DNA from: Clavelina lepadiformis | Lineage: Eukaryota > Chordata > Ascidiacea > Aplousobranchia > Clavelinidae | DNA length: 64,000 nt | NCBI RefSeq assembly: GCF_947623445.1 | Contig: NC_135247.1 | Span: 18,354,501-18,418,500 of the forward strand | Reading direction: 5' to 3' | Shown here: one piece after another, positions 37,001 to 46,310 of the stretch | Layout of the letters: each line of letters begins with the position of its first letter | Numbering within the stretch: the stretch's first letter is position 1 | Position numbers and translations under genes: made by a program | The notes under the pieces: generated by a model | Told to the model about the DNA's origin: nothing | Database searches by the model: none | Seen by the model: only the letters and a program-made list of their open reading frames with translations

Positions 37001-39096
37001 AGAAAAAATAGACAGAAACGTTCATAAACGGTACTCTTGGTAGCCTTTACAATTTTTTTGGAATTTTACGATTCGACTAGAAGAGCCACAAAAAACATGC
37101 CGGAGAGCCGCAGTTTGCCCACCCCTGGCATATATTGTATGAGTACAGTGCTGCCTCTTACGACTTGAATGCGACTTGAGATGGTTTGGTGTCACAACTG
37201 ATATCTTGCATGTGTTTTACAGCAATATATTCTGTGTTAATTTGTAAGCGGGTGTTATGATAGAAACCTATGTGTGGAAAAAGGTTTGTCGTTAAATGTG
37301 TGAAAATAATTCAGATAAATAAGAGTAGGTTGTACTCTGGTAATTTTTGTTAAAATGCTTAACATTATTCTATACATCATCAGTTCATTACTGACAAAAA
37401 ACACTGCTTTTTGTCACAAGTATGATTACTCTTAAAAGCATAATAACAAGTCACCCATTGTCTTGCTTGTAGTAATTTAGTGACTTTGCATCGTGCAAAT
37501 TAGCATTACGCTGTGTTGCATTGTGTGATCCATGTGGACTGCATGGCTTACTTTATTTTATCTTTTTGGAGAGTGTATGATGTTAATAAGGCAATTGCTC
37601 TGCTTCTAAACGCTTGATATAAGAAGAATATTCCATATAAGGTATGCTGGTGCAATGAATAGAACCGAGGCCGAAATTACTTTGAAGGGACGACCTTCCG
37701 GAACTTTCTTAGTTCGTAGCCGTGACAACCACCTTGCCATCAGCCTCACGTATGTCGATAGTTATGCATTCACGCAGAATGTGTCATTCTACAGTGTCTC
37801 GCTTTTGTTGTTTAGGTACAACAATGAGCAGAAGCATATCAGGATAAACCAGTCCCCAGATAAGATGTTCTACGTTGCCGAGTACAAGAACTTCAAGTCT
37901 GTGCAGGCATGTGCTCTGTGTTGTCAATTAATCGCTCCAAAGTTAATTAATTTCGGTTGGAAAGTTGTAACAATTCTGTGTTTGGCAAGTTGGGTTGTAA
38001 AATAGCAAATGGAAGCTTCACAACTTGCTCTTGGTCCATGTTTAGGACTTGGTGAGGTTCTACCAAGAAAACACAATGTCTTCGTCGTTTTTGGGGCTGG
38101 AAACTACTTTAAAATTGCCGTATCGAGACCCCGATTTCTTCCCCGGTGTGCCCCCACCCCTGACTAACTCTCCCCGACCATCACCCAATCACCGACCCCA
38201 GCACAGGAAGTCCCAGCCGGTACTTCCCCACATTCCTCCTCAACCTCGCGGGGTGGGGGTTAATCGTCACCACTCTATGCAGATGACCCCACCTCCGAGA
38301 AGAGAACCCCGAATGAACGGAACTCAACAGAGAGGTGACTTCTTATTCTTACAATGATTGAAGCTTTTTTGTACAATCCTCAACATTATAATTTAGGTTA
38401 AAGCGTGTGCCATGTGCCGTGCAATTAAGATTACAACGGCTAAGGCGTCTCCAGTTGAAATAAACATGTTATTGTGAGCTTACCAACCTTACTTGCTACA
38501 ATCGCAATTGCATGGCAATCGACATCGTTGTTGCCAAAACTACTCGTTTTTGTCTCAAAGCTCAAGTAAATCCATCAAGACTTGCGAATGACGTCACTGA
38601 TTTTACAGTTGCAGGTGGTCGTAACTATGACGTCATAGGGCAGGCGACGGTCCTGTACGACTTCCAATCGAGAAGTAGTCAGGAGCTGGGGTTAAGGAAG
38701 CACCAAGTGGTGAATGTGATAAGCAAGGCAGGAGATGAGCGCGGCTGGTGGAAGGGTGAATACGACGGAAGGGTGGGTCCAATTGTTGTCACTTTCACAC
38801 GACTAAATCTTATCTGCTGTGCGCTTGTAAAAGTGGTGTTGAAGATGTGGCGTGGCTTGGTGCATCAAAGCATGAGTGGCGTGTGGCAAAGACCGTATGA
38901 AAGAAATTAGTGAACTCTCAGCTTGCCCACAACAACTTCGTAGAAATATTTTTTAATTGTTGGAAGTTTTGCTTAAATCAATTTGATGAATCTGGCGCCC
39001 AGTAAAGTGTATTAAAGTCTGGCCAGTAAAGTCTGATCTGTTTTCTTGTGTTCTCAGGTGGGGTACTTCCCCGCGTCGTTCATCCATGAAATTTGA
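25019..39096 (+). CDS. VAV: VAV-family Rho guanine-nucleotide exchange factor
   Basis: Complete, 26 coding exons, about 934 residues: 25019-25228, 25997-26113, 26298-26353, 27007-27102, 28273-28393, 28878-29024, 29123-29218, 29362-29466, 30565-30660, 30759-30830, 31000-31092, 31280-31411, 31488-31568, 31944-32053, 32208-32341, 32885-32947, 34263-34282, 34486-34531, 34766-34896, 35130-35192, 35996-36126, 37642-37749, 37816-37906, 38046-38334, 38615-38772, 39058-39096. Order: CH (1-128), acidic segment with tyrosines 152, 172 and 185, DH (about 202-375, with RELLCVPMQRILKYHLL), PH (about 400-510), C1 (about 525-573), SH3, SH2 (FLVR present), proline-rich linker, terminal SH3 ending FPASFIHEI. 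VAV couples tyrosine-kinase receptors to Rac/Rho at the membrane; phosphorylation of the acidic tyrosines relieves CH-mediated inhibition. One orthologue of VAV1-3 is expected outside vertebrates. Oddities: a GC-AG intron after 37906 and a C1 domain missing two zinc ligands. Confidence 0.96.
27103..28272 (+). other. VAV intron 4
   Basis: A 1.2-kb intron within the acidic region. AT-rich; no exon, RNA or mobile element recognised. Confidence 0.6.
29467..30564 (+). other. VAV intron 8
   Basis: Intron within the DH domain. I place its acceptor at 30563-30564 (TTGCGCAG) rather than further upstream, because this gives a gap-free match to the VAV1 DH domain; a start at 30487 would add 26 residues in the same frame. 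Confidence 0.6.
32761..32820 (+). repeat. Dispersed repeat copy 1, in VAV intron 15
   Basis: Contains GGTGGTCATATTAAGCGGAT followed by TCTACTGTA. About four bases in five match a second copy at 54432-54491 inside CDC7. ACAGTAGA words occur near both ends of the 32.4-32.8 kb stretch, hinting at an inverted-repeat element with this segment at its right end. Confidence 0.55.
32948..34262 (+). other. VAV intron 16
   Basis: A 1.3-kb intron between the C1 exon and a 20-nt microexon (34263-34282). No coding exon was recognised inside, although an alternative exon carrying the missing C1 cysteine cannot be excluded. Confidence 0.5.
34902..34933 (+). repeat. (TATGA)n microsatellite
   Basis: About six tandem TATGA units, starting six bases after the exon 34766-34896 boundary, so the repeat overlaps the edge of the 5' splice site. 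Confidence 0.9.
36731..37127. mobile_element. hAT-like MITE in VAV intron 21, perfect 8-bp target duplication
   Basis: Left end CAGGGGTGGGCAAACTTG; the right end on the minus strand starts CAGGGGTGGGCAAACTGCGG. Flanked on both sides by GCATATAT (36723-36730 and 37128-37135). The interior contains two GCCRCAAAAAACATG-like segments. Related in its termini to the 11796-12288 element. Confidence 0.9.
37907..38045 (+). other. GC-AG intron in the VAV SH2 domain
   Basis: The upstream exon ends AAGTCTGTGCAG and the intron opens GCATGT; the next exon starts GACTTGGTGAGG, in phase 0. The resulting SH2 sequence FKSVQDLVRFYQ aligns without gaps to the family. A GT donor six bases earlier would delete two conserved-position residues. 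Confidence 0.7.
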
Positions 39097-42000
39097 AGCC
39101 TGTGAACGAAAGCACTGTTCTACCCGACTGCCTTCAACCGTTCCAAAAGGAATCCAATCGCAAAAGAATACCAACTACACAAGTCCCGCACAAGACATGT
39201 GTCGTCCGTTGATCATTTTCGCACAGTTTTTCCATTGCTACCTTTTTCATGGCGACTAAATTGCAACCAGTGCTCCTCCACGTGGTGTCGCTGCATTATC
39301 TTATTTGCTTAAAATCCGCGGTTGCCAGTGTTCTTTGGGGAAGCTCATATCAATTTTTCTTATTGCGTCATAGTAACAATGTAGTGGTTTGTGTCGCAGC
39401 CGGGGCTTTCCTTGCTTTTGTCAAGGTTTATTTGAACGTCAGCATTTTCAATGATTTTATGTCCCATTTGCCACGTGGCACTTGTATTCTGGCGTGGCAA
39501 TGCGCCACCATCGCGGAATCGTACACTTCAGTTTTTCGGAGATCTATTAAGTTGCATCAGAAAAGCCTGATGTAACAATTGTTTTTATTTCGTCATATAA
39601 TCTATTTTGTTCATTGATTGTAGCTTATAATTCTTCGTAGTTTCAACGATCTATTCAGTTCCCGCCCATTTTTCAAATTTCACGTCGCGATAAATTTCCC
39701 GCCTTATTGTACAGCATTATGACATCATTGCAGTTTGCAATCTTATTTTACATTTTATGCTTCTTCCACCTTGCCCTTATCACGTGATATTCGTGAAGAA
39801 TATATATTGCGTAGTTGATGACGTCATCATGTCCCTTACTGACGCCATAATTGTCTATTGTTCAAATACATTTTATCTTCACACCGTTCTTTGCGCGATC
39901 TTGCAGTTTTCATCATTCACGTGTGTCAATCGTTGTCGGATTGTATGAGACGACGCTTCTTCGACTTTCTTTGTTTTTTAATCTCGCTTCGATTCCTGCT
40001 GCGTGTGCAATATTCATGTCGCCTGATCACGTCATTGCGCGTCATCTATTACGTCATCTTATATAATTCGTGTATAAACTAGTTCCCTTTTATGATTGGT
40101 TTTCTCTCTGTATGTAGCAGACATTATGGTCTATGGTAGAGTGCTGTAGGCGATTTCTATGTTGAGACCACAAGGCTTAAATGTAGCTCGAGAGCGCTCC
40201 GTAAGTCCGCGGTTCTTTCTCGGATTGAAGACAGTCGTTAGGTGGCGCTATTGCGCTGCAAGTCATGCTAAATTTACTATTGGTCATGTGACCGCCATGT
40301 TATGAAATGATACGTCACGCAGCGCAAGTAGTAATCTACTATTGTTTGGATTACAACCTTCTGTTATTGTTATTTGTAATTAAAGTCTTCTCTCTAAAGT
40401 CCTGCACAGTTTTTAAAAAACTGCGACGAACAATCAGGCTCATCACGTGGTGTGGCATGCACTATGCATTAGTTGGCTGATATTATTCTTTCCGAAGATT
40501 TGTCAAACCCTTCAAGTTATCGCCCGTCATTTTCCACCTTCCTAGCAATTACCGAAGAAAAAAATGCAACATTTTCCTGAAATTATCTTCCTGCCGATCA
40601 ACGCGAACTGCGATGCTTAACAAATAACGTCTATGACGTCAGAATCGGTAGTCGATCGCTAAGCAGCTGTTTAAGAAATGGGGAGAATGTTCAGTGCGCC
40701 GAGGCATGGTTCAGGCGGAATTCTTAACAAGTGTTGGCGCCACCGTGGCGGGCGGCGATTCGCCAACTTCAAAGCCCGACGATTCCAACAAAAGTGAAGT
40801 TTTCGTTAATTTTCCACTTCGCATCGGGTTCGGGTAAATTGCCTTTTTTTCATCCATCGCCTTTTTATGGTAAAATCGACCAATTTTCGTTGATTTTTAT
40901 TTTAGTGAAAAAAATCAAGCGATTTCATGCCAAGCACCTTGAACAAAAAGTAACTGCGCTATTTTACTCACCGTTTAAAACCGCTTGTTTTGGTACAAAA
41001 AAAACGTTTGCATTCGGTAAAACATCAAATTTTGAGTTTAATCAAATTTCTTCCCGTTTCAATTTTACGGAAAATGAAAACAAGGAACAATAGAAATCGG
41101 AAGAAATCACTCGAAGCTTTCCGCGATCCGCTAACACGAGCGTGTAGACCGCCCCAGCTAGTATTGAGTGAAAGACAAACAGGATAGTTTAAACCGGCCG
41201 TTAAGAGAACGAGATAGGTGTGCTAAAACCGCATGGCCGGCTGTCTGGCGCCTCTTACCACCTGTTCCCTGCTTATTCACCGACGCTTTACGACCAAAAT
41301 TACACCGGTTGTTGGACAAAATAAAGAAACAAAGAAGAGCGGCGTGAGAAGGACCAATAAACTTGCGGAGTTGTCGTCAAGGAGAGGAAAGTGAGAGGGA
41401 GAAGAGAATAGAAAGAAACCAAAATAAAGTTAAAGCGAGAAATCAAATGTCAAAAACTTGTGATATTTTCTGTGACTTTTTGTGTCGATCATCGCGAGTT
41501 CACCGTTGATACCATTTCAAATAATTTTTTTCATAAAAATTCCATATTTCCGGACCCTGTCGATGCAAAAGATAGCACTCGATTAAACCGGCGCAAAATG
41601 GCCGACGCCCAAATCCACGTTAATTGATTGAAAGCGAGCAGTAATAGCAACTTGTCAGTCTGTCCAATTACCTCTTATTGGCCCACACGAAACTTCCTGA
41701 CCGCGTCTCATCGTTGGCACAACTTTCAGAAAAGATTCTTCTTTTCGTGCGGTAGGCCCAGGGCAGGGAGGGTCTGGCGCCGAATTGGGATCGCGTCTGG
41801 TCGGACCCGCTTTGAAATTCGCTCCGATGACCCGACGATAGCGGTCAAAACGATGCCAGCGCCGATCCAATTAACATAAGGTTGTCAGCTTGATTAGCGT
41901 CAAATATTTTAATTGCGCTTCGCCTGGCTACAAGAGCGCTGGCACAAAATTTGAAAATGTCAGCAGATTAACAAGTTCATGAAATTAGAATTTTGGCCAA

Positions 42001-43141
42001 ATTTTTTGGAATTGTGTTTCCGCCGAAGAAATTTCGATGGCCGATGTTTTATTGCCTTTGTGACGAAAACGACATCGTATCACATTGTGACGTCACAATG
42101 AAGCTATCTTGTATAAAGCGTAATTGTATGGAAAATGACATCAAGTCTCCATGTTTTCCGAACACCAGAGCGCCCTTCTATTGTTACATCATAATAGAGT
42201 GTTTCGAAGTTCAGGCGCCTTGTGGGGTCGTGACCTTTAAACCGAAGCGAAAGAGTGCGTATTTGGGGTGTCGTATGGCGGGAAATTGGGGTTTGAGTTA
42301 CCTCAGCTATCACGTGCTGCATAATAGCGGATCTGGCGCGATGTTTCGATGCTTCAGCCGCTATTGCTTGTGTAAAATTTTATGGGATCGGGAAAAAATT
42401 TTTCATCTTTCATCGGTTGTTTTTGGTGGCCTTACAGCGACGCCACGCCATAATTTCTCATTCTTCCAGTTTGTTTATGTTTATGGAGCGGGTGTCAAAA
42501 GTGGCGCCGCATTATCGGGCGCCTCGAGCAAAAATCTTTGAATGTAACGACTCGGATTTTTTCCTCTGTTTTGTCAGTCGACCCGCTGCCCGGAATTCCG
42601 AGGTTTTGTCTGCCTTGCTTTAATATTTACTCATAATCGTGTCTATTAAACACGCTTATTAGGCTTATTGTGACAACACAGACAGTGATTGATGCGTGCG
42701 GCTTCCAGGAAAGCGACGAATCACAGCAGAAAATGTTGCTCATCTAACTTGAATTTGGGCAATTTTTACGTCACAAAAACTTTCACACCCAGTTAATTAA
42801 GGTCCACAAAACCTGATTGTTATATAATGTAATCCACAATTACGTATGAATACATGCTATGTGACGCTATAAACTAAAGTAATTGACTTCACGTTTAAGG
42901 AAATGAGATTTTAATTTTTAAGTTATAAATTTCGATTTACCTCAATCTCGTCAACTTTTGCCGATTTATAAAGAAATTCTCGAATTTTTGAAACTGACAG
43001 AAATGAATAATTTTATTTGAATAAAGATGAAGGCGCGTCATTTCGAAATAAAGAAAAATAAAGAGGAACTTTTCTGACAAAATATTGCAATTCACCCTGC
43101 AAGTCGAAATAGATAAAACGAAACATGACGTCATAATGGGT
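39097..43141. other. Convergent intergenic region between VAV and ATOH8
   Basis: The first part is presumably the VAV 3' UTR. The middle (about 40.7-42.6 kb) is richer in CG dinucleotides and includes a purine-rich tract near 41340-41430. No gene could be supported; a 182-codon open frame at 41993-42541 lacks an ATG start and any recognisable domain. Confidence 0.45.
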
Positions 43142-46100
43142 TTAACAATCAACACTTATTTCTCCGCTTTCGCTGTTTTCAGCGAATTTACTCGAAGAGC
43201 TTTTTTCAGAAACAAATTTTGCGTCACTTTGACTTGAACTCTCTGACGATTCGCTGGATTTGTCAGGTGATAGACGATTCGTGACGTCATCGAGAACATC
43301 GATTTTTTCAACGTCAACTATGACGTCAGTCTTATCTTCATCATTTGTGAGGTCACTTTCGTTTTCTGTTCTTGCGACGAGATCGGGTTCCTCTGACGTC
43401 ATCATTCCCAGCACGTGCAAACCGTCGCCATTATTCACATGCAATTCAGCATGACGTAGTTCGTCATCATAATCAACATTGCAGTGTCCTTTATGACGTT
43501 CATAATTGACCATCTCCCACTCAATTTGCGCCTTGTTACTTTTCCGACGACTCCTTGCCCGGCTTTCAGACTACACACAAGTCAAAAGTTGATTAATTCG
43601 TGAAAACAGGCTCATGGATATGATAACCTGTTCCATGCATGAATACCTGCAGCACGCGGGTGCACTGGTCGACTCCTTGCCCGAATGTCGTGCTCTCGTC
43701 TCTTCCAGCAAGGACCGAGAGGGTCCGGATGTAGGAACAAGCTATCCTGAGGAATCAAAATAAATTCTATATCGTAAAAAACTCGAGAAACTTGGTCGAA
43801 AATCAACGGAGTAAAATTCATGTTATAGCAGCTGGGGTGCTCTCACCTTAATATCGCCAATTTTGACAGCTTCTGGTTGCAAGAGTAACTTGGAATTTGA
43901 CCTCGGAGCTCATCGAAAGCTGAGCTTATCGTGTGGACTCGAGTGCGTTCCCGTGCGTTAGCGACCAGCCGACGCTCTCGGGTCAAATTTTTGTAACAGC
44001 CCGGCTTCCCAGTGGGAGATTCCCCGCTGGCGACTGATGAACTTCTCGATGGTCTATCGTCAGTCTGCAAAGAACACCAGCGATAAAATTACATTAAAAA
44101 AAAGTCAATGGTTTTCACGACAAGCTGTCTTCCCCATCCTCACCTCTTCCATTTGATCTCCGTTTGAAGAGAAGGGAAGTGTCGGGATTCCATTTAATGT
44201 CTTCCTGCCATTTCCTGCGCAAATATCAAGGTTGCTTTAACATTTTCGTTTAATTAATTCATCTTGATATTTTTAGAACTTGGTTGCTTAGTCAGTTGAG
44301 AGCCAGGCCACAATTAAACTCACCTTTGCACTTGGACTTTTCATTCGATCTCTTCTCGCACCTCCTCTTCAAGGCGGGTTTGGACGGAAGCGGATGCATC
44401 TTGCCGGTGGAGGACGGATGCTCCGGAAGACGAGAGTGGTGAGGACCGGGGAAAATATTCCGTTTATTTGAAACCAAGCGCTCTGGTGACTCGGCCGGCG
44501 GCAGTGTGGGTGAGGAAGATGCATCATCACTCGCATCCCTGGAGTGCGAAAAATCGCTCTGATGAGGCGAGGACTTCCTGGATTTTGTCCGGATGTTGCA
44601 CGGAGACATATTGAGATCTTCCATGGAAGATCCTGATCTTCTGGGACGATGCTCCCTGGTGAATTCCTCCTCTTGAAGAGGAGGACCTCTTCCCATCGCT
44701 TGCAGGAGAGGATTCTGCATCGCGGAAAGCGCGGTTGTAGGCATCATCCCCGGATGCACCATCGGAGGCTTTTGGAAGAGAGTGGAGTTATGGAGTTGCT
44801 GGATGGCTTGCATTTGCTCCATTGAGAGTCCCGGATGCAGAGGAAGGGACCCGACATTGGGGCCGGGCAACATGGACATGAAATTAGAGGCACCGGCCTG
44901 GTTCATCATTTCTCGAAGTAGCAAGGAGTTGGTTAAATAAGGATTTGCTCCAAACATCATCGGGTTTGGATGTGGGAGACCCGGGAACCCAAACGGGACC
45001 CCTGAAGCCGGGAGACCAAAGGCGGAGAGCGCAGGGGGGCATAGGAGGGGGTTCATGTAAGGGAAAGTCACGTTTTGCTTATATATGTTGGCCAGCTGAT
45101 GAGGAAAGTCGCTCCCGACGTTATCACTGGGCTCCGATGAAGAGGAATATCGCAGGCATTTTGCATCCTCGGGAGAAGTCGATCTATCCACCTTGCTTCC
45201 GGAGCTCAAATCCTTGTCGTGGTTAATGGAGGAATCAGGATTGGTCGAGAATTTCGCTCCGTGGCCTCGCTCCCTTCTTGGAAAACGATCGCTGAGGGTG
45301 GTGTGTTGTGGTGTGGCTGGGAAGTCACGTGAGTGTCGATGGTGTTTGGGCAGTGTTACGTCAGAGTGACTGGAGAGCCTTTGTTGCTTGGGAGAATGTC
45401 GGTCATGGTCCATTTCACTTTTGGAGGAGATTCTGCGCCTCCTCGAGCCTGCATCAATGCCGTGAGAGGACAAAGGAAGATGATTAATGGTATATTTTTC
45501 CTGCTCCGGAGTGCGGATGTGATAAAGGGATGCATTTTGTGAGGAAGATCTCTCCTCGTGTTTGCTCCGCGGACTCCAACCCTCAGTTAAACCTGATGAA
45601 TGAGCGGATTTCTTCACCTCGTGGATGTGAGGCTTCAAGTTCAGTGCTTTGTGACTTCTTAAATTGTTTTTCTTCTCTTCTTTTACGTCACTATGGGCAT
45701 GACTTGTTGTGGTCGGAATAGGATGGGACTCCATGATCCTGTCATCTGCATCTTTCGAGGAGCGCTTGAATCTTGTGAGGGTGTCCTGCGTGTCTCCTGC
45801 GGATCCAAACGTGGCGTACATCTGCCGCAGGATGTCGCCAGAGTTGAGGGATAAGTTAGCTTCCCGGACATGTTTCTTCGCATCCTTGCCCGGGTTCTTG
45901 GCCGCATCCGAGTGATCGGAAGAAGATGGGGATGAAATGACAGACCCGCGCTGGCCATTGTCACCGAACAATATTCTCCTCTTCAAAGGATGACTTCTCA
46001 TTGGCGGAGAAGATCTCTGTCTTGAGTAATTGTTTGACGACACGCAATTGTTAATTGTGTCTCCTTTTATAACGCCATTGGTCGGGTCTTCCTTGTTGGG

Positions 46101-46310
46101 AGGAGCGGATCTGAAATCTTCATCTCGCGCGTCGCGTTTTGAATTGACGTCATTGGTAGGGGATTGGCGACTTGAAGCGGAAAACTGGAAAATAGAAAAA
46201 AGCGTGACTATACGCCACTGATACAATGCCGGGTTTGTGACGTAATTTGCGCTAAAACTTACCTTATAAGGAAAATCTTGATATTGGGGGAATTCTGGTG
46301 AGCTTGCCAT
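43142..46310 (-). CDS. ATOH8: ATOH8/Net-type basic helix-loop-helix factor with long N-terminal extension
   Basis: Six coding exons on the minus strand: 46310-46263, 46184-44324, 44214-44144, 44064-43847, 43746-43647, 43570-43142; product about 908 residues. The bHLH begins near residue 691 with RRLVANARERTRVHTISSAF and continues into SKLAILRIACSYIRTL across an exon join; the following GVDQCTRVLQSESRAR also matches the region just after the helix in ATOH8. Family members bind E-boxes as dimers and act in neural, muscle and endothelial development. The N-terminal 690 residues are rich in Ser, His, Pro and charged residues and have no domain I recognise, whereas vertebrate ATOH8 is only about 320 residues. 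The C-terminal 142 residues after the bHLH are acidic and Ser-rich. The 78-nt first intron is open in frame, so the same protein with 26 more residues would be possible if it is retained. Confidence 0.92.

Noticed and set aside
41993..42541. 182-codon open frame between VAV and ATOH8
   Set aside because: It begins with TTG rather than ATG, has no recognisable domain, and its composition looks like translated noncoding DNA.
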